NCBI GenBank assembly: GCA_964432595.1
Contig: CAYSOF010000003.1
Location: forward strand, 62,001 to 126,000
DNA length: 64,000 nt
From: DASYLJ01 sp964432595
GTDB taxonomy: Bacteria; Desulfobacterota; Binatia; DP-6
Reading direction: 5' to 3'
The notes under the pieces are model-generated. The model worked only from the letters and a program-made list of their open reading frames with translations. It was not told the origin of the DNA and did no database searches. Of the stretch, positions 15,868 through 24,816 are shown piece after piece. Numbering within the stretch: the stretch's first letter is position 1; every line of letters begins with the position of its first letter. The position numbers were made by a program, and so were the translations under genes.

Positions 15868-17673
15868 ATGGTGGTGGGGAAGAGACACATCGCGCGCGTC
15901 GTTGCGGTCCTGCTGCTGCTCTCCGCCGTTTCCGCCTCGGCGACGACGTTCGTCGCGACGAGCGAGCGCGCCCTGGCCCGCGCCGCCGATGCGGTCGTCG
16001 TCGGAACGGTCGAGAGCATCGAGAGCGTGTCGGGTCCCGACGGCTCCATCTCGACGCTGGTCACGCTGTCGGTCGAAGGCCGGTACAAGGGCGCCGTCGG
16101 CCGCACGCTGGTGCTGAAACAGCCCGGCGGACAGCTCGCCGATCGCGCCTTCTGGGTGGCCGGCTCGCCGCAGTTCCATCGCGGCCAGCGCAACCTGCTG
16201 TTCCTGTCGGCCGCGCGCGACGGCACCGCCCGCACCACGGCCTACGGCATGGGACAGTTCGTCCTCGACAACGCCATCGGCGGCGACGTCATGGCCCAGC
16301 GCGCGCTGACGGAGCGCGTGGTGGGCGGTGGCGCCGTCCGCCGCTTGAAGCTCTCGCGGCTGATCCGCACGATCCGCCGCGCCATCGCCGGCAACGAGAC
16401 CACCGTGCGCCCGCTGCGCGACCCCGACGAGCTCACGCAGCCGAACGCGGAGCGCATGACGCTCGCCGGCTTCACGTTCATGGACTCGCCGAACGGCCGC
16501 TGGAAGCAGCCGGACAACGATCTGCCGGTCGTCTACGACGTCGACGAGAACGGCGACAACACGCTCGGCGTCGACGCCACGTTCGCCGCCGTCGACGGTG
16601 CGATGGCGGCGTGGACGAACGTCAGCGGCGCGACGATCGTGCTGCAGCGCGGACAGCCCGCGCCGCCGGCGCCGCTGCTCTGCGACGGCCTCTCGCAGAT
16701 CGTCTTCAACGATCCGTACGGCGAGATGCCGAACCCGGACAACTGCAGCGGCGTGCTGGCGCTCGGCGGCTACTGCACCGTCGGCCGCAGCGCCGAGCTC
16801 GAGGAGATCAACGGCATCCGCGTCCGTCGCATCAGCGAGGGGAACATCACCTTCGCGAACGGCTTCGGCGGCTGCAGCTTCTGGCGCATCGAGAACCTCG
16901 CCGAGATCGTGACGCACGAAATCGGGCACACGATCGGCATCGGCCACTCGTCCGAGGACGACCGCGAGAGCAGCCCGGCCCTGAAGGACGCGACGATGTA
17001 CTACCGCGCACACTTCGACGGCCGCGGCGCCGCGCTGCGCGCCGACGACATCGCCGCCGTGCGGGCGCTCTATCCGGGCCCGGGGAACGAGCCGTCGACC
17101 GACGACGTCGACGGCGACGGCGTCATGGACATGCACGACAACTGCCCGGGCGACGATCCGTCGTACGGCTTGGCGAACCCGGCGCAGACGGACGCCGACG
17201 CCGACGGCATGGGCGACCTGTGCGACCCCTGTCCGCTCGTCGCGGGCACCGGCGACGGGACCGCCTGCCAGCAGATCAGCCTGACGAAGCTCGAGACCCG
17301 AACGACGGCGCGCGGCAGCCGCCTCAGCTGGCGCGGCGCGATCGACCTGCTGAACGGCGGGCGCGCCGACACGGCGCGCGTACTGCTGGTCGCCGGCTCG
17401 AGCACGATCCTCGATACGGCCATGGCGACGCGCACGACGCGGAACGGACGACTCCCCGCCTCGCTGACGTACCGCACGAGCGGCGCGACGATCTCGCTGA
17501 AGCGCGGGCGCTTCGGAATCTACCGCGTGCGCGTGAAGGTGCGCGACATCGACCTCGGCGGCGAGAGCATGCCGGTGCTGAGCGCGAATCTGCAGGTGGG
17601 CGATCGGACCTTCACCGCGTCGATGAGCTGTCCGCCGCGTGGCGGCGCCGCGCGATGGAAGTGCCGCGGCTGA
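15868..17673 (+). CDS. Secreted matrixin-type zinc metalloprotease with thrombospondin type 3 repeats
   Basis: A 601-residue secreted protein. Residues 1-25 are a signal peptide (VVAVLLLLSAVSASA). The zinc site HEIGHTIGIGH (His350, Glu351, His354, His360) identifies a metzincin related to matrixins. After the catalytic domain come calcium-binding thrombospondin type 3-like repeats (DVDGDGVMDMHDNCP and DADADGMGDLCDPCP, about residues 412-460), then a C-terminal beta-rich region of about 130 residues. An N-terminal region before the catalytic domain may be a propeptide. A sigma-54 promoter lies just upstream and a strong ribosome-binding site fixes the start. It probably degrades extracellular protein. 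Confidence 0.85.
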   Translation: MVVGKRHIARVVAVLLLLSAVSASATTFVATSERALARAADAVVVGTVESIESVSGPDGSISTLVTLSVEGRYKGAVGRTLVLKQPGGQLADRAFWVAGSPQFHRGQRNLLFLSAARDGTARTTAYGMGQFVLDNAIGGDVMAQRALTERVVGGGAVRRLKLSRLIRTIRRAIAGNETTVRPLRDPDELTQPNAERMTLAGFTFMDSPNGRWKQPDNDLPVVYDVDENGDNTLGVDATFAAVDGAMAAWTNVSGATIVLQRGQPAPPAPLLCDGLSQIVFNDPYGEMPNPDNCSGVLALGGYCTVGRSAELEEINGIRVRRISEGNITFANGFGGCSFWRIENLAEIVTHEIGHTIGIGHSSEDDRESSPALKDATMYYRAHFDGRGAALRADDIAAVRALYPGPGNEPSTDDVDGDGVMDMHDNCPGDDPSYGLANPAQTDADADGMGDLCDPCPLVAGTGDGTACQQISLTKLETRTTARGSRLSWRGAIDLLNGGRADTARVLLVAGSSTILDTAMATRTTRNGRLPASLTYRTSGATISLKRGRFGIYRVRVKVRDIDLGGESMPVLSANLQVGDRTFTASMSCPPRGGAARWKCRG

Positions 17674-17782
17674 TCAGTTCCGACGGGGCCCGCGACGTGC
17701 CGTTCGGCGCCACCCCCCCGATCACGGACGATCGCCGGCGCTGATCGTTGCCGACCGCGCGCCGGCACCATAAAGGCTCGGT

Positions 17783-18532
17783 ATGAGCGAGCCGGCGATA
17801 CCGCTGTCGAGCAGGCGAACGGCCGACGTCGCGTACGGTCCGGGTCGGCGCGCGGCAGCCTGGGGCGTCCATCTGCTCACCGCGAGCGGTGCGCCCGCCG
17901 GCATGCTCGCCCTCCTCGCGACGGTCCGCGGCGACGCCGTCGGCGCGTTCTGGTGGATGGCGTACACGTTGTTCATCGACAGCATCGACGGCACGCTGGC
18001 GCGGGCGGTGCGGGTGAAGGAGGTCATCCCGTACGTCGACGGTAGTCGCCTCGACGACGTCGTCGACTATTTCACCTACGTGATCGTGCCGGCGTTGTTC
18101 GTCCTCTGGATGAATCTGCTCCCGCCGTCGGCCGCGATTCCGATCACCGCGCTCGTCGCGATCGCGAGCGGCTATGGCTTCGCGCAGACGGCGGCCAAGA
18201 CGGCCGATCACTTCTTCACCGGCTTTCCGTCGTACTGGAACGTGGTCGCCTTCTACCTCTACGTCCTCGGCTGGCCCCTGTGGCTCAACGCCGCGGTCCT
18301 GACCCTGCTCGCGATCGGCGTGTTCGTCCCGATCCGCTACGTCTACCCGTCCCGTACGCCGGTGCTCCGCTGGCTGACGGTCACCCTGGCGAGCATCTGG
18401 GGCGTCGCCGTCCTCCGGATCTTCCTGACGCTTCCCAATCCATCGCAGTGGCTCGTACTGACGAGCCTCGCGTTCCCCGCCTACTACGTCGTGTTCTCGC
18501 TCTACCTCCACGCCACGCAACCACGCCGCTGA
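17783..18532 (+). CDS. pcs: Phosphatidylcholine synthase
   Basis: A 249-residue integral membrane enzyme that joins CDP-diacylglycerol to choline. The CDP-alcohol phosphotransferase motif is complete: Asp66-x2-Asp69-Gly70-x2-Ala73-Arg74, then Gly87-x3-Asp91-x3-Asp95. The local sequence ARAVRVKEVIPYVDGSRLDDVVDYFTYV has the spacing and lysine typical of Pcs rather than PgsA or PssA. About eight hydrophobic segments are visible. Pcs implies phosphatidylcholine in the membrane, as in alpha-proteobacteria and some other plant- or soil-associated bacteria. It ends 14 nt before the second long-hairpin repeat. Confidence 0.85.
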   Translation: MSEPAIPLSSRRTADVAYGPGRRAAAWGVHLLTASGAPAGMLALLATVRGDAVGAFWWMAYTLFIDSIDGTLARAVRVKEVIPYVDGSRLDDVVDYFTYVIVPALFVLWMNLLPPSAAIPITALVAIASGYGFAQTAAKTADHFFTGFPSYWNVVAFYLYVLGWPLWLNAAVLTLLAIGVFVPIRYVYPSRTPVLRWLTVTLASIWGVAVLRIFLTLPNPSQWLVLTSLAFPAYYVVFSLYLHATQPRR

Positions 18533-18546
18533 ACACCGCCGTCACG

Positions 18547-18708
18547 TGCGGCGGGTTGCGGACGGTCGGCGCGCGGCGCGGGGGTCCCTCCGAGCGAGCG
18601 TGTCGGGAGTGAGCGGGTGGGGAAAAGGGGCGGCGTGGTGCCGAGCGATCGCCACGCGCAGCCGGAGGGATCCCCGCGCCGCGCGCCGGCCGTCCGCGAC
18701 CCGCCGCG
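18547..18708 (+). repeat. Long-hairpin intergenic repeat element, copy 2
   Basis: The left arm (18547-18592) pairs with the right arm (18663-18708) at all 46 positions. Four pairs are G-U in plus-strand RNA and the others Watson-Crick. The 70-nt interior (18593-18662) matches copy 1 at about 62 of 70 positions, including AGTGAGCGGGTGGGGAAA and TGGTGCCGAGCGA. The stems of the two copies are unrelated in sequence apart from pairing. Like copy 1 it occupies the gap between convergent genes. Confidence 0.8.
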
Positions 18709-18722
18709 GACGAAACGCCGCG

Positions 18723-20726
18723 TCAGTTCAGCTGCACGGTCGCACGCAGCTGGACCATGTCGTGAGCGCGGAACACACCAGGCCCCGCCTTCCGCGACGC
18801 GGCGATGGCGATGTACGTGCCCGTCAGCAGGAAGTTGTCCGTGATGCGCCAGGTGAGCTGCGGCTGGAACACGAAGATGCCGCTGACGTCGGCGATGAAC
18901 ACCATGCGCGGCGACAGCTTGCCGTGCATGTAGTCCGTCTGCAGCGCGATCTGCAGGAAGCCTTCGTACTGATAGGCGTCCTCGAAGTCCTTCGGGTTGG
19001 CCTTCACGCAGACCGGGTTGTCGCGCGGGTCGACGGCGGCGCCGCGCTCGCAGCCGGGGACGTTCTTCAGCACGCCGGCCACCGCCTGGCGCTTGCCCGG
19101 CTTGGTGTACGGCTGGCGGAAGTCGAGGCCGCCCTTCTCGCTCAGGTTGAACGAGTTGTTGAGCGCCGCCGACAGAATGAAGCTGTTCGACGGGTTCAAG
19201 GGACGGAAGAAGAAGAACCGGTCGTAGCCGATGAGCCACCGGATGTAGTCCGCCGTCGGGACGTAGTTGGGGCGGATCTTCTCGCCGAGGCCCTTCCGCA
19301 GCGCCTTCGGGATCTGGACGCGCGGGTTCAGGTTCTTGTTCGGCACGAACGCGAGCTCGTCGATGAAGAACTCCGCCTCCGTCCGGATGATGCCGTTCAC
19401 CGGCTGGCTGAACCACGTGGCGGCGACGCCGATCACCGACTCGAGCCGGCGTTCGAGCGTCGTCACGACGGGCGCCTTCCAGCCGCACGGGCGTCCCGAT
19501 GGCGTGCGACCGAGGGTACCGCGCTCCGCCTTCGTGATACGCGTGCCGTCGGCACCGAGGCAGACGGGCGTCCGGAAGCCGCGATCGTCGACCAGCGTCA
19601 CCTTACCGGCCGCGAAGCGGTCGGCCGCCGCGGAGCCGCGCAGCAGCGGCACCGGCGCCTGGTTGAACGTGCGGAAGAACCAGCCCTGCACCGTGTAGTC
19701 GCGCGCGATGACGCCCGTCAGGCGGGCGCCCCACCGCGTGTTCGCCCACGTGTTCTCGGGCAGCCGGTCGACGACGGCGACGTGGAGCTGATCGCTCTGG
19801 TTCACTTCCTGGTTGCGCGTCGGACCGATGAACAGGTTGGCCTGCGGATCCGGCACGTCCGGGTTGAACGGCGAGACGCCGGCGGTGATCGGGTTGATCG
19901 GCACCGTGGTGTCGATGATGCCCGGAACGATGTAGGTGTCGGCGAAGACGCTCGACAGCCACTCCCAGTTGTCGAGCAGCTTGACGGTCGTGCGCAGGGA
20001 CCAGAGCGGGATGCGCGCCTCGTCGACGTCCTGGAAGATGCCGGGGGCGCCCAGCGTCAGGTCGAACGGGTTCGAGACGTCGAGCAACGCGATCGTGTCG
20101 GCTTCACCCCAGGAGATGGCCTGACGGCCGGCGCGGATGAAGACGCGCCCCTTGGTGTAGTCGAGGTACATCTCGTTGATTCGGTTCCGCGACGCGTAGA
20201 TGTGGCGCGGATTCTTGTTCTCGTCGTTGAACTTGTAGCTCTCGCGGTTCGGGTTGGTACTCTGCGAGAAGCGCGCCTTGTAAGTCTGGCGATGATCGTT
20301 CCACGGGCCGTCGAGGTAGTCGTAGAGGCCGTCGTAGAATCCCCACCAGGCGAAGCGGAACTTGAAGTCGTCCGGCGTGACGAGCGACAGCCCGGGGACG
20401 TCGCGGCCCCACTTGACGTAATCGGTCAGCTTTGCGTCGAACTCCGGGTTGTAGAACGTGCGGTGCTGCCCGATGTCACCGGCGCTGTAGTTCGGCGGAC
20501 ACGTGCGCGGGTCGCCGATCAGGGTCGTGCCGTCGAGGAGCTGAACGCGGGTGTTGCACCCCGCACGCTCCGACGACTCCGTCAGGACGCCCACCTGCGT
20601 ATAGGCACGCATGCGGACATCGAAGTTGCGTCCTTTGTCTAGAAAGTACGCGTGCGAATTGCTGGAGATGCTACCGACGAGAGCGGCCGCGAGGCCGAGC
20701 GCGAGCCAACCAGCCGATGTCCGCAT
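18723..20726 (-). CDS. DUF1302 family envelope protein (paralogue A)
   Basis: A 667-residue protein with a signal peptide (LALGLAAALVGSISSNSHA) followed by YFLDKGRNFDVRMRAYTQ. It is predicted to be an outer-membrane beta-barrel-like protein from its alternating aromatic/polar strands and lack of internal hydrophobic helices. Signature segments are WWGFYDGLYDYLDGPWND, GRQAISWGEADTIALLDVSN and LIGYDRFFFFRPLNP. The paralogue at 22806-24785 shares these almost word for word, so the pair arose by duplication. DUF1302 proteins usually accompany DUF1329 proteins in hydrophobic-compound utilisation loci; the molecular role is not established. TTGACA lies exactly 31 nt before the start. Confidence 0.85.
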   Translation of the reverse strand: MRTSAGWLALGLAAALVGSISSNSHAYFLDKGRNFDVRMRAYTQVGVLTESSERAGCNTRVQLLDGTTLIGDPRTCPPNYSAGDIGQHRTFYNPEFDAKLTDYVKWGRDVPGLSLVTPDDFKFRFAWWGFYDGLYDYLDGPWNDHRQTYKARFSQSTNPNRESYKFNDENKNPRHIYASRNRINEMYLDYTKGRVFIRAGRQAISWGEADTIALLDVSNPFDLTLGAPGIFQDVDEARIPLWSLRTTVKLLDNWEWLSSVFADTYIVPGIIDTTVPINPITAGVSPFNPDVPDPQANLFIGPTRNQEVNQSDQLHVAVVDRLPENTWANTRWGARLTGVIARDYTVQGWFFRTFNQAPVPLLRGSAAADRFAAGKVTLVDDRGFRTPVCLGADGTRITKAERGTLGRTPSGRPCGWKAPVVTTLERRLESVIGVAATWFSQPVNGIIRTEAEFFIDELAFVPNKNLNPRVQIPKALRKGLGEKIRPNYVPTADYIRWLIGYDRFFFFRPLNPSNSFILSAALNNSFNLSEKGGLDFRQPYTKPGKRQAVAGVLKNVPGCERGAAVDPRDNPVCVKANPKDFEDAYQYEGFLQIALQTDYMHGKLSPRMVFIADVSGIFVFQPQLTWRITDNFLLTGTYIAIAASRKAGPGVFRAHDMVQLRATVQLN

Positions 20727-20757
20727 GAGCGGGCGCTATCGAAGATTCCCAAGCGGA

Positions 20758-20763
20758 TGTCAA
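20758..20763 (-). promoter_or_regulatory. TTGACA element 31 nt upstream of the DUF1302 (A) start
   Basis: TTGACA on the minus strand, then a 17-nt spacer and GATAGC, then 8 nt to the ATG. It reads as a -35 hexamer with a poor -10 and an almost leaderless transcript. The same spacing from TTGACA to the start codon recurs before the second DUF1302 gene. Confidence 0.5.
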
Positions 20764-20782
20764 GGCTTCTGCCATGTCGGAA

Positions 20783-21361
20783 CTATCGCCGCAGTGTGTC
20801 GACGAGCGACGCCTTGAGGTGATCGAGCATCGCGGTGGAATGCTCCGGTTCACCGCCGCCGAGGAACCCCTGCACCAGGATGCCGTGAAGCGCGCTCATG
20901 ATGAGACCGGCGTCGAGCATCGACGTCGCGCTCGCGCGGAAGAGCCCCTTCTGGCGGCCGCTGTCGATGATGTCGGCGAGCAGGCTCACGTACACCCGCT
21001 GCAGCTCGTTCATGTGTCCGACCAGGTCGTCGGGATGCTTCTCCTCGCGCAGGATCAGGCTCAGGAAGAACTTCACCGAGTAGATGTTCTTCGAGACGAA
21101 CGCGTAGTACTCGTCGATCAGCCGCTTGATCTGGTCGACCTCGTCGAGGCCCTCGAGGTCGTCGACGACGTTGATGAAGTACGGCTCGAGCGTGCGCTGG
21201 ACGGCGTTCCGGAACAGCTTCTCCTTGTTGTCGAAGTGCCAGAAGATCAGTGCCTTCGAGACCTCGGCCTCCTTCGCCACCTGGGACAACGACGTGTTCG
21301 CGTAGCCCTGGGCGGAGAAGAGACGCATCGCCGTCTCGATGATCTTCTCCCGCGCGTCCAT
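20783..21361 (-). CDS. TetR-family transcriptional regulator
   Basis: A 192-residue regulator starting at MDAREKIIETAMRLFSAQGY. The N-terminal helix-turn-helix reads YANTSLSQVAKEAEVSKALIFWHFDNKEKLF (about residues 18-50), and the C-terminal ligand domain is all-helical. It lies between the DUF1329 gene (45 nt upstream) and the DUF1302 paralogue A gene (56 nt downstream), all on the same strand. It is likely to repress this envelope cluster in response to a hydrophobic ligand. An upstream in-frame start at 21400 would add 13 residues but has no better context. TTGACA stands 30 nt before the chosen ATG. Confidence 0.85.
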   Translation of the reverse strand: MDAREKIIETAMRLFSAQGYANTSLSQVAKEAEVSKALIFWHFDNKEKLFRNAVQRTLEPYFINVVDDLEGLDEVDQIKRLIDEYYAFVSKNIYSVKFFLSLILREEKHPDDLVGHMNELQRVYVSLLADIIDSGRQKGLFRASATSMLDAGLIMSALHGILVQGFLGGGEPEHSTAMLDHLKASLVDTLRR

Positions 21362-21391
21362 CCCGCCTTCGTGGCCGGAAGCGACCGGACC

Positions 21392-21397
21392 TGTCAA
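21392..21397 (-). promoter_or_regulatory. TTGACA element 30 nt upstream of the TetR start
   Basis: TTGACA on the minus strand in the 45-nt gap between the DUF1329 stop and the TetR start. No convincing -10 hexamer is seen at 17 nt (CCACGA). It may be a promoter or an operator half-site shared with its neighbours. Confidence 0.35.
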
Positions 21398-21406
21398 CAT
21401 CGACGG

Positions 21407-22798
21407 CTATTTGCCGAAGCGGCTCAGCGTGCCCACGTCGAACAGCTGGTCGACGGGCAGCTTCACGCGACGGTCGAACGGGAGATTCATGTCTTCACGC
21501 AGGCCGGCCAGCGTCGCGCGGTCGTGCTTCAGCGCTTCGGCGCACTGCCATGCGTGCTGCGAGCTCCAGAACCACTCGTAGCCGCCGTCGGGCAGCGGCG
21601 CCGGGTGGTTCAGGTAGCCGTCGACCTGGTACGTGTTGAGCACTTCGCCCTTCCACGAGTACTTGCGATTGAAGGCGCCCACCCACGACTCGGCGTCGAT
21701 CCAGAGCTCGACCTTGCCGTAGAGGTAGTAGCGGTCGTGCGGCACGCCTTCGACGATCCAGAAGCGCCGCTTCGCGAGCGCCGCGCTGACCGGCGCCCAT
21801 CCGACGCCCTTCCAGCCCTCTTTCTGGAACCCGGCCGACGGCAGCCCTAGCGGCCACTCCTGCCGCCACCCGCCGGTGTCACCACCGACCCACTTCAGCG
21901 GACCGCCCTCGCCTTTGATCGACATCGGGTCGACGAAGCGTAGGCCCTCGCGGATGCCGACCGTCTTCCATGCGAAGTCTTCCGGCTTGGCATCGAAGAA
22001 GTTGCCGTCGTCCTGCGAGAGGTCGGAGCCGAGGAAGCCGTCGGACCGGTTCGACGGGCTGACGGCGCGCACGCGACGGAGCGCCGGCACGTACGTCCAC
22101 ACCGAGTCGCGCTTCGCCGGATCGCGGAAACGGTAGCTCAGCGCGACCGTGCCCTGGAGGTCGGCGGGGCTCTTCGCGGCCGCGAGCGACTGCCACGAGA
22201 ACTGCTGCGGGTTCGCCACGCGATACTTCGGTGCCTGCGACTCGTAGTACTGGAAATAGACGTCCTGCAGGGACTGCCGCTCGAGGCCCTTCGGTCCGGC
22301 CCACACGATCAGCGCGTTGAAGTTGTAGCTGCCCGTGTTCCAGTAGTTGTAGAACTGGTTCCAGAGCACCTTGACGCCCGCTTGCGGATCGCCGGCGTCG
22401 ACCGTCGGGAACGGGATGCCGTACACGTACTCCGGCATCGCACCGGTGCTCGCGTCGACGATTCCGCCCTGCTCGTTCGTGCGGTACTTGCCGGCGTTCG
22501 CGCGCGTCGCGTCCTCGAAGGAGTGATCCCAGTGGATGATGCCCTCGGGCCACGAGACGATCGGGTTGACGTACTGCCCCTTCGCGAAGTGCGCGAGCAC
22601 CTCGGGCGGCAGGAGGTCCTTCGCCTGCTCGGCGTTCGACGCGTCCAACGTGTCGCCGACCTTCAGACCCGGCGCGACCTCCGTGCCGACGGGTGCATAT
22701 CGGCTCGGGTCGGGCGGCCACTCGTAGCCGTCGACCGTCCCGGCGACGGCCGGGGCACCCAACCAGAGCACGATGGCGATCGCGAGATGGATGCGCAT
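21407..22798 (-). CDS. DUF1329 family secreted protein
   Basis: A 463-residue protein with an 18-19 residue signal peptide (IAIVLWLGAPAVAG). Conserved DUF1329 features include KDLLPPEVLAHF, RTNEQGGIVD, GIPFP and the second-half segment WVGAFNRKYSWKGEVLNTYQ. DUF1329 proteins are periplasmic, probably LolA/LolB-like lipid-binding folds, and almost always sit beside DUF1302 proteins. Here it starts 7 nt after the stop of DUF1302 paralogue B, so the two are cotranscribed. No RND transporter, usually seen in such loci, is present in the window. Confidence 0.85.
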   Translation of the reverse strand: MRIHLAIAIVLWLGAPAVAGTVDGYEWPPDPSRYAPVGTEVAPGLKVGDTLDASNAEQAKDLLPPEVLAHFAKGQYVNPIVSWPEGIIHWDHSFEDATRANAGKYRTNEQGGIVDASTGAMPEYVYGIPFPTVDAGDPQAGVKVLWNQFYNYWNTGSYNFNALIVWAGPKGLERQSLQDVYFQYYESQAPKYRVANPQQFSWQSLAAAKSPADLQGTVALSYRFRDPAKRDSVWTYVPALRRVRAVSPSNRSDGFLGSDLSQDDGNFFDAKPEDFAWKTVGIREGLRFVDPMSIKGEGGPLKWVGGDTGGWRQEWPLGLPSAGFQKEGWKGVGWAPVSAALAKRRFWIVEGVPHDRYYLYGKVELWIDAESWVGAFNRKYSWKGEVLNTYQVDGYLNHPAPLPDGGYEWFWSSQHAWQCAEALKHDRATLAGLREDMNLPFDRRVKLPVDQLFDVGTLSRFGK

Positions 22799-22805
22799 GG
22801 GACCC

Positions 22806-24785
22806 TCAGTTCAGCTGAAACGTCACGCGCAGCTGGGCCATGTCGTGCGCACGAAACGCGCCCGGGCCGGCCTTGCGCGCGCCCTCGATGCCGATCCACG
22901 TCGCGGTGAGCAGCACGTTGTCGTTCACGCGGTAGGTGGCCGTCGGCTGGAAGACGAAGATGCCGCTCACGTCGGCGATGAACGTGAGCCGCGGCGTGAA
23001 CTTGCCGTGGAACATGTCGGTCTGCAGCGCGATCTGGAGGAAGCCCTCGTACTGGTAGGCGTCCTCGAAGTTGCGCGCGGGGGCCCGCACGCACAGCGGG
23101 TTGTTGTAGGCCTTGGTGCCCTTCTGGCACGCGGCCAGCCGCGGGATCGGGCCCGACTCGGCCTGCATGTAGCCCGGCTTGGTGTACGGGTTGCGATAGT
23201 CGCGGCCCCCCGTCTCGCTCAGGTTGAACGAGCTGTTGAACGCCGCGCTCAGCAGGATCGACGCCGACGGGTTGATCGGACGGAAGAAAAAGAACCGGTC
23301 GTAGCCGATCAGCCACCGGACGTAGTCCGCCGTCGCCGCGGTGTTCGCGTAATTGCCGCGATCGCCGATCGACAGGCGGACGGCCTTCGGGATCTGCGCG
23401 CGCGGGCTCAGGTTCTGGCGCGGGATGAACGCCAGCTCGTCGATGAAGAACTCCGCCTCCGTACGGATGATGCCGTTGATCGGTTGGCTGAACCACGTCG
23501 CCGCGAGCCCGATGACGGACTCCAGGCGGTGCTCGAGCGCCGTCACGACGGCCGCCTTGTTGCCACACGGGCGACCCGCGGGCGTGCGGCCGATGCCGCT
23601 CGCGTCGCGGTTGCGGCAGATCGGCGTGCGGAAGCCGCGGTCGTCGATCTGGTAGCGCTTGCCCTCGGTGTAGCGATCGAAGGCCGAGAATCCTTGCAGG
23701 ACGGGGACCGGCGCCTGGTTGAACGTGCGGAAGAACCAGCCCTGCACGGTGTAGTCGTTCGCGATGATCCCGGTCAGCCGCACGCCCCACCGCGAGTTCG
23801 CCCACGTCTCGTCGGGGAGCTTGTCGGCGACGACCGTCTGCAGCTGCGCGTCCTGCGAGACGACCTGCCGCCGGGTCGGGCCGATGATCAGATTGTACTG
23901 CGGGTCGCCCTGGTCGGGCCCGAACGGCGAGATGCCGGCGACGAACGGCGTCGTCGGCACCGTCGTGTCGATGATGCCCGGCACGAGATAGGTGTCGAGG
24001 AAGACGCTCGAGAGGCTCTTCCACGTGTCGAGGAGCTTGAACGTGCCGCGCGCCGTCCAGAGCGGAATCCGCGCCTCGTCGACGTCGGTGAAGATGCCGG
24101 GTACGCCGTTCACGAGCTCGAACGGGTTCGATACGTCGAGCAGCGCGATGGTGTCGGCTTCGCCCCACGAGATCGCCTGGCGGCCGACGCGCAGGAACAC
24201 CGGGCCCTTCGTGTAGTCGACGTAGAGCTCGTTGATGCGGTTGCGCGAGCCCGTGACGTGGCGCGCGTTCTTGTTCTGGTCCTGGAAGCGCTGCGACGCG
24301 CCGCCGATGTCGTCGCTGAACGAGAGCCGCGCCTTCAGCGACCGGCGATTGTCGTTCCAGGGACCGTCCAGGTAGTCGTACAGCCCGTCGTAGAATCCCC
24401 ACCACGCGAAGCGGAAACGGAGCTCGTCGGGCGCGACGACCGACAGCGCCGGCACGTCGTGCGCCCACTTCGTGTACGACGTGAGCTTCGCGTCGAACTC
24501 CGGGTTGTAGAAGTTCCGGTGCTGCGCGAGATCGCCGACGCTGTACTGCGGCGGGCACGTGCGCGGGTCCTGCGCGTACAGCAGACGGCCACGTTTTCCG
24601 GTCGCCGGATTCGTCGCGTACACCGGCCGGCAGCCCTTCGTCTCGGCGCCTTCGGTCATGATGCCGAGCTGCGAGTAGGCGCGCATGCGCACGTCGAAGT
24701 TGCGACCGGCGTCGAGGAAATAGGCGGCGGCATCGCGCGCCCCGACCGCCACCAGCACGAGTAACACCCGCCCGAGCATCCTCAT
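22806..24785 (-). CDS. DUF1302 family envelope protein (paralogue B)
   Basis: A 659-residue protein starting at MRMLGRVLLVLVAVGARDAAA, a signal peptide; an upstream in-frame start at 24815 would lie inside the promoter. The mature protein begins YFLDAGRNFDVRMRAYSQ and follows paralogue A throughout, sharing for example YNPEFDAKLTxY, WWGFYDGLYDYLDGPWND and ISWGEADTIALLDVSNPF. It is first in the operon with DUF1329. An outer-membrane barrel or hydrophobic-ligand exporter/importer component is the likely role. The promoter-like TTGACA is exactly 31 nt before the ATG, as for paralogue A. Confidence 0.85.
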   Translation of the reverse strand: MRMLGRVLLVLVAVGARDAAAYFLDAGRNFDVRMRAYSQLGIMTEGAETKGCRPVYATNPATGKRGRLLYAQDPRTCPPQYSVGDLAQHRNFYNPEFDAKLTSYTKWAHDVPALSVVAPDELRFRFAWWGFYDGLYDYLDGPWNDNRRSLKARLSFSDDIGGASQRFQDQNKNARHVTGSRNRINELYVDYTKGPVFLRVGRQAISWGEADTIALLDVSNPFELVNGVPGIFTDVDEARIPLWTARGTFKLLDTWKSLSSVFLDTYLVPGIIDTTVPTTPFVAGISPFGPDQGDPQYNLIIGPTRRQVVSQDAQLQTVVADKLPDETWANSRWGVRLTGIIANDYTVQGWFFRTFNQAPVPVLQGFSAFDRYTEGKRYQIDDRGFRTPICRNRDASGIGRTPAGRPCGNKAAVVTALEHRLESVIGLAATWFSQPINGIIRTEAEFFIDELAFIPRQNLSPRAQIPKAVRLSIGDRGNYANTAATADYVRWLIGYDRFFFFRPINPSASILLSAAFNSSFNLSETGGRDYRNPYTKPGYMQAESGPIPRLAACQKGTKAYNNPLCVRAPARNFEDAYQYEGFLQIALQTDMFHGKFTPRLTFIADVSGIFVFQPTATYRVNDNVLLTATWIGIEGARKAGPGAFRAHDMAQLRVTFQLN

Positions 24786-24816
24786 GGGCGGCGGGAATCG
24801 ACCACCCGGAATCAAA

